From assembly GCF_000015265.1 (NCBI RefSeq), contig NC_008699.1, forward strand, positions 4,092,001 through 4,156,000: a stretch of 64,000 nt of DNA. The letters run 5' to 3'. Under the pieces are notes generated by a model. The model was not told the origin of the DNA. It made no database searches and worked only from the letters and a program-made list of their open reading frames with translations. The position numbers and the translations under genes were made by a program. Source of the stretch: Nocardioides sp. JS614 (lineage in GTDB: Bacteria > Actinomycetota > Actinomycetes > Propionibacteriales > Nocardioidaceae). Positions 8,167 to 19,278 of this stretch are shown in pieces. Each line of letters opens with the position of its first letter. Position 1 is the stretch's first letter.

Positions 8167-9480
8167 TCAGCGCAGGAATCCTTCGTAGTTGCGCTGCTGG
8201 AGCTGGCTCTCGATCTGCTTCACCGTGTCCAGCCCCACGCCGACCATGATCAGGATGCTGGTGCCACCGAACGGGAAGTTCTGGTTGGCACCGATCACGG
8301 CGAAGGCGATCAACGGGATCAGGGAGATCAGACCGAGGTAGAGCGAGCCGGGCAGCGTGATGCGGGACAGGACGTAGGACAGGTAGTCCTCGGTCGGCTT
8401 GCCCGCCCGGATCCCGGGGATGAAGCCGCCGTACTTCTTCATGTTGTCGGCCACCTCGTTCGGGTTGAACGTGATCGACACGTAGAAGTAGGTGAAGAAG
8501 ATGATCAGCAGGAAGAACGTGAGCATGTAGAGCGGGTGGTCGCCGCGCACCAGGTAGGAGTTGATCCAGTTCGCCCATCTCGAGTCGGCGTTCGGGTTGA
8601 ACGAGACGAGCATGGCGGGCAGGTAGAGCAGCGACGACGCGAAGATGACCGGGATGACGCCGGCCTGGTTCACCTTGAGCGGGATGTAGGTCGAGCTGCC
8701 GCCGAACATCTTGCGGCCCACCATCCGGCGGGCGTACTGCACCGGGATCCGGCGCTGGGCCTGCTCGACGAAGATGACCGCCGCGACGATCACCAGGCCG
8801 GTGACCATCACGATGCCGAAGATCCACCAGCCCTTGGAGCTCTGGACCGACCACAGCGAGGACGGGAAGCCCGCGATGATCTGGGTGAAGATCAGCAGCG
8901 ACATGCCGTTGCCGATGCCGTGCTCGGTGATCAGCTCGCCGAGCCACATGATCACGGCCGTGCCGGCGGTCATCGTGACCACCATGACGAGGAACGTCGA
9001 GGTCCCGTTGTCGTGGAGCAGCGGGAACGTGTTGGGGTCGCAGCCCTGCAGCAGGTTGCCCGAGCGGGCCAGGGCCACGATGCCCGTCGCCTGGAGGACC
9101 GCGAGGCCCAGCGTCAGGTAGCGGGTGTACTGGGTGATCTTGGTCTGGCCGGACTGGCCCTCCTTCTTCAGCGCCTCGAGCCGGGGGATGACCACGACCA
9201 GCAGCTGCAGGATGATGCTCGCCGTGATGTACGGCATGATGCCGAGCGCGAAGATCGTCAGCTGGAGCAGCGCTCCGCCGGAGAACATGTTGACCAGGCT
9301 GTAGAGGTCGGCGTTGCTGCCCTCGGTCGCGATGTCGACGCAGGCCTGCACGTTGCCGACGTCGACGCCGGGGGTCGGGACCTGGGATCCGAGCCGGAAG
9401 ACCCCGATGATCAAGACGACGAACAGCAGCTTGCGCCGCAGGTCCGGGGTCCGGAAAGCGTTCGCGAACGCGCTCAGCAC
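8167..9480 (-). CDS. secY: Preprotein translocase subunit SecY
   Basis: SecY is the pore subunit of the Sec translocon. The 437-residue product has ten transmembrane segments, starting near LRRKLLFVVLIIGVFRLGS, with the plug region GVDVGN and the long TM2-TM3 area. GTG at 9480 was chosen because GGAGAAAGAGG lies at ribosome-site distance and VLSAFANAF matches the family N-terminus; a start at 9498 would put the ribosome site inside the gene. It lies 165 bases after rplO, behind a hairpin and a possible own promoter. Confidence 0.97.
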   Translation of the reverse strand: MLSAFANAFRTPDLRRKLLFVVLIIGVFRLGSQVPTPGVDVGNVQACVDIATEGSNADLYSLVNMFSGGALLQLTIFALGIMPYITASIILQLLVVVIPRLEALKKEGQSGQTKITQYTRYLTLGLAVLQATGIVALARSGNLLQGCDPNTFPLLHDNGTSTFLVMVVTMTAGTAVIMWLGELITEHGIGNGMSLLIFTQIIAGFPSSLWSVQSSKGWWIFGIVMVTGLVIVAAVIFVEQAQRRIPVQYARRMVGRKMFGGSSTYIPLKVNQAGVIPVIFASSLLYLPAMLVSFNPNADSRWANWINSYLVRGDHPLYMLTFFLLIIFFTYFYVSITFNPNEVADNMKKYGGFIPGIRAGKPTEDYLSYVLSRITLPGSLYLGLISLIPLIAFAVIGANQNFPFGGTSILIMVGVGLDTVKQIESQLQQRNYEGFLR

Positions 9481-9540
9481 GAGATCCTCTTTCTCCAAGC
9501 GTGAAGCGGCCCCTGCGACTCGACCGCAAGGACCCGGGGA

Positions 9541-9546
9541 AGCCTA
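9541..9546 (-). promoter_or_regulatory. Candidate -10 element for secY-adk-map
   Basis: The minus strand reads TAGGCT, a good actinobacterial -10, 61 bases before the secY start codon. No convincing -35 is present. The position downstream of a hairpin suggests secY may have its own promoter. Confidence 0.3.
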
Positions 9547-9589
9547 ACAGGCAGGGTGACGGGCCCGGAAAGCGCGACGGGCGCGGACC

Positions 9590-9608
9590 GTCCTGCCTGG
9601 GGCAGGAC
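9590..9608 (-). terminator. Hairpin after rplO
   Basis: GTCCTGCC and GGCAGGAC form a perfect 8-base-pair stem with a three-base loop, 37 bases past the rplO stop. There is no T tract, so it may be an attenuator or RNA-processing hairpin rather than a full terminator. Confidence 0.4.
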
Positions 9609-9645
9609 TGCCGCGCCCAACGCGCTGAAGCGGGTCACCCGTGGG

Positions 9646-10086
9646 TCACACCAACGTCGTGGTGCCGCCGGCGGCCTCGATCTTCTCCGAGGCCGTCGCC
9701 GAGAACGCGTTCGCGCTCACCTGCACGGCCACGGAGATCTCGCCCTGGCCGAGGACCTTCACCGGGTGGCCGTCACGCACCGCGCCCTTGGCGACGAGGT
9801 CCTCGACGCCCACGGCGCCGCCCTCGGGGAAGAGCTGGTTGATGCGGTCCAGGTTCACGACCTGGAACTCCACCTTGAACGGGTTCTTGAAGCCCTTGAG
9901 CTTCGGGAGCCGCATGTGGATCGGCATCTGGCCGCCCTCGAAGGCGGCCGGGACCTGGTAGCGGGCCTTCGTGCCCTTGGTACCACGGCCCGCGGTCTTG
10001 CCCTTCGAGCCCTCACCGCGACCGACGCGGGTCTTGGCGGTCTTGGCGCCCGGGGCAGGACGCAGGTTGTGCAGCTTGAGCGTCAT
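9646..10086 (-). CDS. rplO: 50S ribosomal protein L15
   Basis: L15 is a late-assembly 50S protein with an extended basic N-terminus threading into 23S rRNA. The 146-residue product opens [20 protein letters not shown] and keeps the glycine-rich [20 protein letters not shown] segment and the conserved [18 protein letters not shown]. It begins one base after the rpmD stop and closes the spc run before secY. Confidence 0.97.
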   Translation of the reverse strand: MTLKLHNLRPAPGAKTAKTRVGRGEGSKGKTAGRGTKGTKARYQVPAAFEGGQMPIHMRLPKLKGFKNPFKVEFQVVNLDRINQLFPEGGAVGVEDLVAKGAVRDGHPVKVLGQGEISVAVQVSANAFSATASEKIEAAGGTTTLV

Positions 10087-10087
10087 G

Positions 10088-10270
10088 TCACTCGACCTCC
10101 TCGACCGTCACGAGGTGACGGACGGTGTTGACCATGCCGCGGATCTCCGGGCGGTCCTCCTTGACGACGACGTCGCCGATGCGCTTCAGGCCGAGGGTGC
10201 GCAGCGTCTCGCGCTGGTTGGCCTTGATGCCGACGACGCCCTTCTTCTGCTGGACCTTGAGCTGCGCCAT
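10088..10270 (-). CDS. rpmD: 50S ribosomal protein L30
   Basis: L30 is a small 50S protein. The 60-residue product [20 protein letters not shown] has the conserved [18 protein letters not shown] motif and the usual length. Its ATG overlaps the rpsE stop by one base (TGATG), indicating translational coupling, and rplO follows directly. Confidence 0.96.
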   Translation of the reverse strand: MAQLKVQQKKGVVGIKANQRETLRTLGLKRIGDVVVKEDRPEIRGMVNTVRHLVTVEEVE

Positions 10271-10887
10271 CAGGACGACACCTCCTCGGAGACCCCCGCG
10301 GGGACCTCCACCCGGGCCTTGAGCAGGGCCGCCGGGGCGACCTCCTCGACCGGCAGGCCGCGGCGGGCGGCCACGGCCTCGGGCTGTTCGAGCATCCGCA
10401 GGGCCTCGACCGTCGCGTGGACGATGTTGATCTGGTTCGACGAACCGAGCGACTTGCTCAGCACGTCGTGGATGCCGGCGCACTCCAGGACCGCGCGCAC
10501 CGGGCCACCGGCGATGACACCGGTACCGGGGGCGGCCGGACGCAGGAGGACGACACCGGCCGCCTTCTCGCCCTGGACGGGGTGCGGGATCGTGCCCTGG
10601 ATGCGGGGCACGCGGAAGAAGTGCTTCTTCGCCTCCTCGACACCCTTGGCGATCGCCGCCGGGACCTCCTTGGCCTTGCCGTATCCGACACCGACCAGAC
10701 CCTCACCGTCGCCGACGACCACGAGGGCGGTGAAGCTGAAGCGACGACCGCCCTTCACGACCTTGGCGACCCGGTTGATCGCAACGACGCGCTCGATGTA
10801 GGCGGTCTTGTCAGCACCCTGGCCGCGACGGTCGTCACGTCCACCACGGCGCTCGCCACCGCGCTGTCCGCGCTGGGCTCCGCTCAT
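10270..10887 (-). CDS. rpsE: 30S ribosomal protein S5
   Basis: S5 helps translational accuracy and mRNA unwinding at the 30S entry. The 205-residue protein has an Arg/Gly-rich N-terminal extension (about 25 residues, starting [16 protein letters not shown]), the double-stranded RNA-binding domain (about 28-95) and the C-terminal S5 domain. The ATG at 10887 was chosen because the upstream extension to 10932 has no family similarity. It lies between rplR and rpmD. Confidence 0.97.
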   Translation of the reverse strand: MSGAQRGQRGGERRGGRDDRRGQGADKTAYIERVVAINRVAKVVKGGRRFSFTALVVVGDGEGLVGVGYGKAKEVPAAIAKGVEEAKKHFFRVPRIQGTIPHPVQGEKAAGVVLLRPAAPGTGVIAGGPVRAVLECAGIHDVLSKSLGSSNQINIVHATVEALRMLEQPEAVAARRGLPVEEVAPAALLKARVEVPAGVSEEVSS

Positions 10888-10959
10888 GAGACTTTCCTCT
10901 TCTCTTCCAAGCTCTTTGCTCTTCGGGGGCACACGGGGGTGTCCCCCGTGCGTATGCGA

Positions 10960-11343
10960 TCAGAAGGTCAGGCCGCCCTCGCGGGCGCCCTCCGCCAGGG
11001 CCGCGACGCGACCGTGGTACTTGTTGCCGGCCCGGTCGAAGACGACGCCCTCGACACCGGCGGACTTGGCCCGCTCGGCGACGAGCTCGCCCACCTTCTT
11101 GGCCTTGGCGGTCTTGTCGCCCGAGAAGCCGCGCAGGTCCGCCTCCATGGTGGAGGCCGACGCGAGCGTCTTGCCGACCAGGTCGTCGACGACCTGGACG
11201 CTGATGTGCTTCGAGGAGCGGGTGACGACCAGGCGCGGACGCTCCGGCGTGCCGGAGACCCTCTTGCGGCCCCGGACCTGGCGGCGCAGACGGGACTTGG
11301 TCCGCGCGGCGGTGTGCTTGTTGTTCGACAGCGAGATCGCCAT
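10960..11343 (-). CDS. rplR: 50S ribosomal protein L18
   Basis: L18 binds 5S rRNA with L5. The 127-residue product begins [21 protein letters not shown], followed by the core [20 protein letters not shown] and the C-terminal [24 protein letters not shown] six bases upstream (11349) is possible but overlaps the rplF stop. The ATG at 11343 lies two bases after that stop. Confidence 0.96.
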
Positions 11344-11345
11344 GG

Positions 11346-11885
11346 TCACTTACCGGCCTTTCCGACCTTGCGGCGGATGTGCTCACCCGCGTAGCGAACG
11401 CCCTTGCCCTTGTACGGCTCGGGCTTGCGCAGCTTGCGGATGTTCGCGGCTACCTCACCGACGAGCTGCTTGTCGATGCCCTGGACGCCGAGCCGGGTGG
11501 GGCCCTCGACCGCGAAGGTGATGCCCTCGGGGGCGTTGAAGGTGATCGGGTGGGAGTACCCGAGCTGGAACTCCAGCTGGGTCGGCCCCTTCGACAGGAC
11601 GCGGTAGCCCACGCCCACGATCTCGAGCTTCTTCTCGTAGCCCTCGGTCACGCCCACCACCATGTTGTTGACCAGGGTGCGGGTCAGGCCGTGGAGCGCC
11701 TTGCTCTCGCGCTCGTCGTCGGGTCGCTTGACGTCCAGGACGCCGTCGCCCTTCTCGACCGTGATCGGTGCGGCCACGGTGTGCGACAGGGTGCCCTTGG
11801 GGCCCTTGACGGTCACCCGTGCGCCGTCGATCGCGACGTCGACACCCGACGGGACCGCGACGGGGAGCTTGCCAATACGCGACAT
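11346..11885 (-). CDS. rplF: 50S ribosomal protein L6
   Basis: L6 binds the sarcin-ricin loop region near the factor-binding site. The 179-residue product [17 protein letters not shown] has the duplicated L6 fold and ends with the signature [16 protein letters not shown]. Its length and position between rpsH and rplR are standard. Confidence 0.98.
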
Positions 11886-11916
11886 GCTTTACTCGTTCTC
11901 CTTCTCGGTCTCGTCG

Positions 11917-12324
11917 TTACCAGACGTAGGCGAGGACTTCCCCACCCACGCCCTTCTGGTTCGCCTGGCGGTCGGTCAGCAGGCCCTGGCTGGTCGAGAT
12001 GATCGCGACCCCCAGGCCGCCGAGCACCTTCGGGAGCCCGGTGTGCTTGGCGTACACCCGCAGGCCGGGCTTGCTGATCCGGCGGACGCCCGCGATCGAG
12101 CGCTCCCGGTTGCGGCCGTACTTGAGGGTGATGGTCAGCGTCTTGCCGACCTCGCCCTCAGCCGGCTCGGTCACGTCGTAGGAGGTGATGTAGCCCTCCT
12201 GCTTGAGGATGTCGGCGACACCCTGCTTGAGCTTGCTGTACGGCATCGACACCGCGTCGTGGTACGCCTGGTTGGCGTTGCGCAGACGAGTCAGCATGTC
12301 TGCGATCGGGTCAGTCATCGTCAT
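11917..12324 (-). CDS. rpsH: 30S ribosomal protein S8
   Basis: S8 is a central-domain 16S rRNA-binding protein; in Escherichia coli it also represses its own operon. The 135-residue product [20 protein letters not shown] ends with the [26 protein letters not shown] signature. A second ATG two codons in (12318) is an equally good start. It is separated from rpsN upstream by a 149-base spacer carrying palindromic repeats. Confidence 0.97.
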   Translation of the reverse strand: MTMTDPIADMLTRLRNANQAYHDAVSMPYSKLKQGVADILKQEGYITSYDVTEPAEGEVGKTLTITLKYGRNRERSIAGVRRISKPGLRVYAKHTGLPKVLGGLGVAIISTSQGLLTDRQANQKGVGGEVLAYVW

Positions 12325-12426
12325 GGCCGAATTGGCCCTTTCTCGGTGTGGTTTCGATCCGCATCCGCAGATCGACCTTCAGCGTTTGATGTTGTGGTTT
12401 TCCCGCCGTAACCACCGACGGGGGTG

Positions 12427-12467
12427 TGGGGGGCGAAGCCCCCACCAGGTCGCGGGGCGAAGCCCCG
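12427..12467. repeat. Two GAA-loop palindromes between rpsN and rpsH
   Basis: A GGGGGC-GAA-GCCCCC hairpin (12427-12444) is followed by CGGGGC-GAA-GCCCCG (12453-12467). Just upstream, GTGGTT (12394) and AACCAC (12410) form a further small stem, and ACCACCGACGGGG matches the block before the 803 hairpin. All lie just past the rpsN stop inside the spc operon. Confidence 0.75.
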
Positions 12468-12473
12468 AAATCC

Positions 12474-12659
12474 TTACCAGCTGGACTTGGTCACGCCCGG
12501 CAGCTCGCCGCGGTGCGCCATCTCGCGCAGGCAGATGCGGCACAGGCCGAACTTGCGGTAGACGGCCTTGGGCCGGCCGCAGCGCTGGCAGCGGGTGTAG
12601 CCGCGCACCGCGAACTTGGGCTTGCGAGCGGCCTTGACCTTCAGAGCGGTCTTCGCCAT
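12474..12659 (-). CDS. rpsN: 30S ribosomal protein S14 type Z
   Basis: S14 helps assemble the 30S head. The 61-residue short form [20 protein letters not shown] carries two CxxC pairs (CQRC and CRIC), so it is the zinc-binding type Z paralogue; high-GC Gram-positives often keep a second, zinc-free S14 elsewhere. The ATG at 12659 is one base past the rplE stop, and the upstream in-frame extension has no family similarity. Confidence 0.97.
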
Positions 12660-12660
12660 G

Positions 12661-13257
12661 TCAGTTGCCCTCCTTGAACGGGAATCCGAGCTGCTTGAGC
12701 AGCGCACGGCCCTGCTCGTCGTTGGTGGCGGTGGTGACGACCGTGATGTCCATGCCCCGCGAGCGGTCGATCCGGTCCTGGTCGATCTCGTGGAACATGA
12801 CCTGCTCGGTGAGACCGAAGGTGTAGTTGCCCCGGCCGTCGAACTGGTCGGGGTTCAGGCCGCGGAAGTCGCGGATGCGCGGCAGCGCGAGCGACAGCAG
12901 GCGGTCCAGGAACTCCCACATCCGATCGCCACGCAGCGTGGCGTGCGCGCCGATCGGCATGCCCTCGCGCAGCTTGAACTGCGCGATCGACTTGCGGGCC
13001 TTCGTGACCAGCGGCTTCTGGCCCGTGATCGCGGTGAGGTCCTTGACGGCACCCTCGATCAGCTTCGAGTCGCGAGCGGCCTCGCCGACGCCCATGTTGA
13101 CCACGATCTTGGTCAGCCCGGGCACCTGCATGGCGTTCTTGATGTCGAACTCGGAGCGCAGCGCGGGAACGATCTCCTCGCGGTAGCGGGTCTTGAGACG
13201 AGGGGCGACCTTCGCGGAGGCCGTCGTCTGCGACTGCTCAGTCTCGGTCTGGGTCAT
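12661..13257 (-). CDS. rplE: 50S ribosomal protein L5
   Basis: L5 binds 5S rRNA in the central protuberance. The 198-residue product has a short variable N-terminus ([20 protein letters not shown]) and the conserved core [31 protein letters not shown] and [16 protein letters not shown]. Its ATG overlaps the rplX stop by one base. Confidence 0.98.
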
Positions 13258-13628
13258 CAGATTTCCTTGCCGGTCTTGCGCGAGATGCGGACGCTGCGCT
13301 CCGCCTTGTACGTCGAACCGTCGGGACGGCGCTTGGTGACCTCGTCGCGGCGGAAGCCGATCCGGGTCACGCCGCCGCCCTCGACGAGCATCACGTTCGA
13401 GACGTGGATCGGGGCCTCGGCGGTGATGATGCCGCCGGTGGTGCCGGCGCGACCGCCCTGGTTGACGACCTTGGTGTGCCGCTTGACGCGGTTCACGCCC
13501 TCGACGATCACCCGCTGCTCCTCCCGGAGCACCTGGATGACGCGACCCTCGGCGCCCTTGTCCTTGCCCGCGATCACCTTGACGGTGTCGCCCTTCTTGA
13601 TGCTCACGCTCTTCTTCTTCTCAGCCAT
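13257..13628 (-). CDS. rplX: 50S ribosomal protein L24
   Basis: L24 is an assembly initiator of the 50S subunit with a KOW domain. The 123-residue product has a short lysine-rich N-terminus [20 protein letters not shown] leading into the KOW motif, then [10 protein letters not shown], and the C-terminal [11 protein letters not shown]. It begins three bases after the rplN stop. Confidence 0.97.
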   Translation of the reverse strand: MAEKKKSVSIKKGDTVKVIAGKDKGAEGRVIQVLREEQRVIVEGVNRVKRHTKVVNQGGRAGTTGGIITAEAPIHVSNVMLVEGGGVTRIGFRRDEVTKRRPDGSTYKAERSVRISRKTGKEI

Positions 13629-13631
13629 GGC

Positions 13632-14000
13632 TCAGAGCACCTCCGGGGCGAGCGAGATGATCTTCATGAACTTCTTCTCGCGCAGCTCACGGCCCACGGG
13701 GCCGAAGATGCGGGTGCCTCGCGGCTCGCCGTCGTTCTTGAGGATGACGGCGGCGTTCTCGTCGAAGCGGATGTACGAGCCGTCGGGGCGGCGACGCTCC
13801 TTGACGGTGCGCACGACGACAGCCTTGACGACGTCACCCTTCTTCACGTTGCCACCGGGGATCGCATCCTTCACGGTGGCGACGATGACGTCGCCGATAC
13901 CGGCGTAGCGCCGACCCGAGCCACCGAGAACACGGATGCAAAGGATCTCCTTCGCACCGGTGTTGTCGGCGACCTTGAGCCGCGACTCCTGCTGGATCAT
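13632..14000 (-). CDS. rplN: 50S ribosomal protein L14
   Basis: L14 lies at the subunit interface and binds RsfS. The 122-residue product [20 protein letters not shown] is highly conserved and of normal length. It opens the spc group. The 130-base spacer before it, after rpsQ, holds two palindromic elements, so a processing site or internal promoter may separate S10 from spc here. Confidence 0.98.
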   Translation of the reverse strand: MIQQESRLKVADNTGAKEILCIRVLGGSGRRYAGIGDVIVATVKDAIPGGNVKKGDVVKAVVVRTVKERRRPDGSYIRFDENAAVILKNDGEPRGTRIFGPVGRELREKKFMKIISLAPEVL

Positions 14001-14071
14001 CAGTTTCTCCTTGTCACCCTGGTTCTCGGCCGGCTAGCCCGGATGAGCCTGGGGGAACTCACTAAGTTGGT

Positions 14072-14086
14072 CCCGGCTTCGCCGGG
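14072..14086. repeat. GAA-loop palindrome between rpsQ and rplN
   Basis: CCCGGC-TTC-GCCGGG is a perfect hairpin; on the minus strand its loop reads GAA. It is the one copy oriented opposite to the others. Confidence 0.6.
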
Positions 14087-14100
14087 GCTGTCTTTCTGTT

Positions 14101-14139
14101 GCGAAGTAGGCAAGCTCGCTGCGCTCGCGCCTACTTCGC
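14101..14139. repeat. Palindromic element overlapping the rpsQ 3' end
   Basis: GCGAAGTAGGC (14101-14111) and GCCTACTTCGC (14129-14139) are perfect 11-base inverted arms around a loop containing GCTCGCTGCGCTCGC. The right arm includes the last codons and stop of rpsQ, so the element copies the gene end in inverted form. The same loop core occurs at 30013, 36238 and 36287. Confidence 0.75.
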
Positions 14140-14412
14140 CTTCTCGAGGATCTCGACGACGCGCCAACGCTTGGTGGCCGACAGCGGTCGGGTCTCCATC
14201 AGGAGGACCCGGTCACCGATGCCGCACTCGTTCTGCTCGTCGTGCGCCTTGAGCTTGCTGGTGCGGCGCATGACCTTGCCATACAGCGCGTGCTTGACGC
14301 GGTCCTCGACGGACACGACCACGGTCTTGTCCATCTTGTCGCTGACGACCAGGCCCTCACGGACCTTGCGGGCGTTCCGCTCTGCAGCGTTCGCCTGAGC
14401 CTGCTCGCTCAT
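14131..14412 (-). CDS. rpsQ: 30S ribosomal protein S17
   Basis: S17 is an OB-fold protein binding 16S rRNA in the body of the 30S subunit. The 93-residue product has a variable N-terminus ([20 protein letters not shown]) and the core [20 protein letters not shown] and [19 protein letters not shown]. Its start overlaps the rpmC stop by four bases. Its last codons form one arm of a palindromic repeat. Confidence 0.97.
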   Translation of the reverse strand: MSEQAQANAAERNARKVREGLVVSDKMDKTVVVSVEDRVKHALYGKVMRRTSKLKAHDEQNECGIGDRVLLMETRPLSATKRWRVVEILEKAK

Positions 14413-14651
14413 GCGTCACCATCCTCGTTGCTGTCCTGGCCCGGGGTGGAGCGGATGCCGAGCTCGCGCTCTCGCACCACGGTGTAGATCCGGGCGATGT
14501 CCTTCTTGACCGTGCGGAGCCGGCCGTGGCTCTCCAGCTGGCCGGTGGCCGCCTGGAACCGGAGGTTGAAGAGCTCCTCCTTGGCCTCGCGCAGCTTGGC
14601 CTCGAGGTCGACGGCGTTGAGCTCGTCGAGCTCGTGGGCGGTCGTTGCCAT
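14409..14651 (-). CDS. rpmC: 50S ribosomal protein L29
   Basis: L29 is a small helical protein near the exit tunnel that helps form the trigger factor and SRP site. The 80-residue product has the conserved [20 protein letters not shown] core and an acidic end SNEDGDA. It overlaps rplP by one base and rpsQ by four. Confidence 0.96.
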   Translation of the reverse strand: MATTAHELDELNAVDLEAKLREAKEELFNLRFQAATGQLESHGRLRTVKKDIARIYTVVRERELGIRSTPGQDSNEDGDA

Positions 14652-15070
14652 CAGAACTCACCTGCTTCGCGGGAGATGAACCGGCACTTCATGGGGAGCT
14701 TGTGCATCGCGCGGCGCATGGCCTCGCGGGCGACGGTCTCGTCCACGCCGGAGAGCTCGAACATGACCCGACCCGGCTTCACGTTGGCGATCCACCACTC
14801 GGGCGAGCCCTTGCCGGAGCCCATGCGGGTCTCGGCGGGCTTCTTGGTGAGCGGGCGGTCGGGGTAGATGTTGATCCACACCTTGCCGCCACGCTTGATG
14901 TGACGGGTCATCGCGATACGGGCCGACTCGATCTGACGGTTGGTCACGTAGTGAGCCTCGACCGCCTGGATGCCGAAGTCGCCGAAGGCGAGACGCGTAC
15001 CGCCCTTGGCAGCACCCCTCCGCGTGGGGTGGTGCTGCTTGCGGTGCTTGACACGACGGGGCATCAGCAT
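14651..15070 (-). CDS. rplP: 50S ribosomal protein L16
   Basis: L16 is a late-assembly protein near the A site. The 139-residue product [19 protein letters not shown] has the conserved [20 protein letters not shown] and [19 protein letters not shown] segments. Starts at 15070 and 15064 are both possible; the upstream open frame has no family similarity. It lies four bases after rpsC. Confidence 0.97.
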   Translation of the reverse strand: MLMPRRVKHRKQHHPTRRGAAKGGTRLAFGDFGIQAVEAHYVTNRQIESARIAMTRHIKRGGKVWINIYPDRPLTKKPAETRMGSGKGSPEWWIANVKPGRVMFELSGVDETVAREAMRRAMHKLPMKCRFISREAGEF

Positions 15071-15074
15071 GACG

Positions 15075-15910
<836 letters not shown>

Positions 15911-15911
<1 letters not shown>

Positions 15912-16351
15912 CAGGCACTCTTCCTCTTCTTCGGGGTCGCCTTCTTCTCTGCCACCACGTCGGCCGGCTGGACGACCAGGGTGATGTGGCTGGTGCGCTT
16001 GTTGATGCGCGTCGCACGACCCTGCGCCCGCGGGCGCCACCGCTTCATCGTCGGACCCTCGTCGACCTGCGCCACGGAGACGACCAGGTCCCCACGCTCG
16101 AGGCCCTCGGTGAGCTCGGCGTTGGCGACGGCGCTCTCGAGCACCTTGTAGACGGTCTCGGAGGCGGACTGCGGCGCGAACTGCAGCAGCGACAGGGCCT
16201 CGTCCACGGGCAGCCCGCGGACCATGTCGACGACCCGGCGGGCCTTCATCGGCGTGATCCGCGCGTAGCGGGCGCTCGCGAAGGCTCCGGGCTGGTCGCC
16301 GAGCAGCGTCTCGCGGCGCGCGCTGGTGCGCCTGCGCTCCGTGGTGCTCAT
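15911..16351 (-). CDS. rplV: 50S ribosomal protein L22
   Basis: L22 lines the peptide exit tunnel with a long beta-hairpin. The 146-residue product has a variable 25-residue N-terminus and the conserved [20 protein letters not shown] and [20 protein letters not shown] segments. It overlaps rpsS by four bases upstream and rpsC by one base downstream. Confidence 0.98.
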
Positions 16352-16629
16352 CGACGACGCCCCTTCCGGTCTTCCTTGACGTGCCCGCGGTAGGTGCGGG
16401 TGGGAGCGAACTCCCCGAGCTTGTGGCCGACCATCGAGTCGGTCACGAAGACCGGCACGTGCTTGCGACCGTCGTGCACGGCGATCGTGTGACCGATCAT
16501 GTCCGGCACGATCATCGACCGGCGCGACCAGGTCTTGATGACGTTGTGAGAGCCCTTGGCGTTCTCGGCGTCCACCTTCTTCTGCAGGTGGTCGTCGACG
16601 AACGGACCCTTCTTCAGGCTGCGAGGCAT
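16348..16629 (-). CDS. rpsS: 30S ribosomal protein S19
   Basis: S19 binds the 30S head together with S13. The 93-residue product [20 protein letters not shown] is highly conserved through [20 protein letters not shown]. Its length is normal. It starts 15 bases after the rplB stop. Confidence 0.98.
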   Translation of the reverse strand: MPRSLKKGPFVDDHLQKKVDAENAKGSHNVIKTWSRRSMIVPDMIGHTIAVHDGRKHVPVFVTDSMVGHKLGEFAPTRTYRGHVKEDRKGRRR

Positions 16630-16644
16630 GTCTCTATTTCCCTA

Positions 16645-17481
<837 letters not shown>

Positions 17482-17512
17482 GTGTCTTCAGTCCTCGTAT
17501 CCAGCTGCCCGG

Positions 17513-17818
17513 TCAGGAGACCGGACCTCCGAAGATGTCGATGCGGTCGCCCTCAGCGAGGCTGACGATCGCGCGCTTGGTGTCCTTGCGCTTGCCCAGC
17601 CCGTTGCGGGTCCGACGCGTCTTGCCCGGACGGTTGATCGTGTTGACGGAGGTGACCTTGACGTTGAACACCTTCTCGACCGCGATCTTGATCTCGGTCT
17701 TGTTGGCGTCCGGGTGCACCAGGAAGGTGTACTTGTTCGCGTCGAGGAGGCCGTAGCTCTTCTCGGACACGACCGGCGCGAGCAGGATGTCGCGGTGGTC
17801 CTTGTGGAGCGTGCTCAC
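17513..17818 (-). CDS. rplW: 50S ribosomal protein L23
   Basis: L23 sits at the tunnel exit and is the docking site for trigger factor and SRP. The 101-residue product [20 protein letters not shown] has the typical [20 protein letters not shown] and [14 protein letters not shown] segments. Its start overlaps the rplD stop by four bases. Confidence 0.98.
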   Translation of the reverse strand: MSTLHKDHRDILLAPVVSEKSYGLLDANKYTFLVHPDANKTEIKIAVEKVFNVKVTSVNTINRPGKTRRTRNGLGKRKDTKRAIVSLAEGDRIDIFGGPVS

Positions 17819-18594
17819 TTCGCAGCCTCCTCGGCCGGGACGGGCTTGGACACGGCGGTGCCGTTCACGAAGGCGTCGTAGGCGCCCTGGGTGAAGACGA
17901 CGTCATCGGATGCCAGCACGTCGTAGGTGTTCAGCTGGTCGACCGCCACGATGTGCACCTCGGGGGCGTTGCGCAGCGACAGCCAGGTGACGGTGTCGGT
18001 GCGCTCGAGCACCACGAGGAACCGCGAGCGCTCGGAGAGCGTCGACAGCGCGGCCAGGGCCGTCCTGGTCGACGGGGCCTCTGCCGTGATCAGCGACTCC
18101 ACCACGTGGATCCGGTCGTTGCGCGCCCGGTCGGAGAGGGCACCGCGCAGGGCGGCGACCTTCATCTTCTTGGGGGTGCGCTGGTCGTAGCTGCGCGGCT
18201 GCGGGCCGTGGACGGTGCCACCGCCGGCGAACTGCGGGGCGCGGGTCGAGCCCTGGCGGGCGCGGCCGGTGCCCTTCTGCTTGTAGGGCTTGCGGCCACC
18301 GCCGCGGACCTCGCCGCGGGTCTTGGTGGCGTGCGTGCCCTGCCGGGCGGCGGCCTGCTGGGCCACCACGACCTGGTGGATCAGCGGGACGTTGAGCTCG
18401 ACGTCGAAGATCTCGGCCGGGAAGTCGACCTTCGCGGCCTTCGGCGCGGCGGCCTTCTTGGCCGGGGCAGCCTTCTTCGCGGGCGCCGCCTTCTTGGCCG
18501 GAGCAGCCTTCTTCGCGGCGGTCGTCTTCGCAGCGTCCGTCTTCTTGGCAGCCGTCTTCTTCGCGGGGGTGGTCTTCTCGTTGTCCTCAGCCAT
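17815..18594 (-). CDS. rplD: 50S ribosomal protein L4 with histone-H1-like N-terminal extension
   Basis: L4 binds 23S rRNA and lines the exit tunnel. Residues 56-259 are a normal L4 ([20 protein letters not shown], then [20 protein letters not shown]). Residues 1-55 are an extra Lys/Ala/Pro-rich segment with repeated KKAAPA units, like the tails of histone H1 or mycobacterial HupB. ATG at 18594 is two bases after rplC; a later start is conceivable but no ribosome site near VDFPAE is evident. The extension was read directly; its function is unknown. Confidence 0.96.
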   Translation of the reverse strand: MAEDNEKTTPAKKTAAKKTDAAKTTAAKKAAPAKKAAPAKKAAPAKKAAAPKAAKVDFPAEIFDVELNVPLIHQVVVAQQAAARQGTHATKTRGEVRGGGRKPYKQKGTGRARQGSTRAPQFAGGGTVHGPQPRSYDQRTPKKMKVAALRGALSDRARNDRIHVVESLITAEAPSTRTALAALSTLSERSRFLVVLERTDTVTWLSLRNAPEVHIVAVDQLNTYDVLASDDVVFTQGAYDAFVNGTAVSKPVPAEEAAK

Positions 18595-18596
18595 GA

Positions 18597-19268
18597 TCAG
18601 ACCTCCTTGCCCGACGTGAGAGAGCTCTTGGCGGCCGAGCGGAGGACCACGAGGCCACCCTTGGGGCCGGGAACGGCACCCTTGAGGAGGATCAGGCCCT
18701 TCGCAGTGTCCACGGCGTGCACGGTGACGTTCTGGGTGGTCACCGTGTCGGTGCCCATCCGGCCGGCCATGCGGACGCCCTTGAACACGCGGCCCGGCGT
18801 GGCGCACGCGCCGATCGAGCCCGGCTTGCGGTGGTTGCGGTGGGCACCGTGCGAGGCGGAGACACCGGCGAAGCCGTGGCGCTTCATCGTGCCGGCGAAG
18901 CCCTTGCCCTTGCTGGTGCCGGTCACGTCGATCTCCTCGCCCGCGGCGAAGGTGTCGACGGCCAGCTCCTGGCCGACGGTGTAGTCGGCCGCGAGGGCGG
19001 TGCGGATCTCGACCAGGTGGCGGCGCGGCGTGGTGCCGGCCTTGCCGAAGTGACCGGCCTGCGGCTTGGTCACCTTGCGGCCGTCGATCTCGCCGTACCC
19101 GACCTGGATGGCGTTGTAGCCGTCGGTGGCGGGCGTCCGCACCTGGGTGACCACGTTGGTGCCCGCGGCGATCACGGTGACGGGGACGACGCGGTTGTTC
19201 TCGTCCCAGACCTGGGTCATGCCGAGCTTGGTGCCCAGCAGGCCCTTCATGTTGCGCTCGATTGTCAT
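18597..19268 (-). CDS. rplC: 50S ribosomal protein L3
   Basis: L3 is an early-assembly protein reaching the peptidyl transferase centre. The 223-residue product begins [20 protein letters not shown] and has the conserved [20 protein letters not shown] and [20 protein letters not shown] loops. It is 10 bases after rpsJ. A second ATG at 19250 (MKGLLG) matches the family start equally well. Confidence 0.97.
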   Translation of the reverse strand: MTIERNMKGLLGTKLGMTQVWDENNRVVPVTVIAAGTNVVTQVRTPATDGYNAIQVGYGEIDGRKVTKPQAGHFGKAGTTPRRHLVEIRTALAADYTVGQELAVDTFAAGEEIDVTGTSKGKGFAGTMKRHGFAGVSASHGAHRNHRKPGSIGACATPGRVFKGVRMAGRMGTDTVTTQNVTVHAVDTAKGLILLKGAVPGPKGGLVVLRSAAKSSLTSGKEV

Positions 19269-19278
19269 CTCAGGAACC

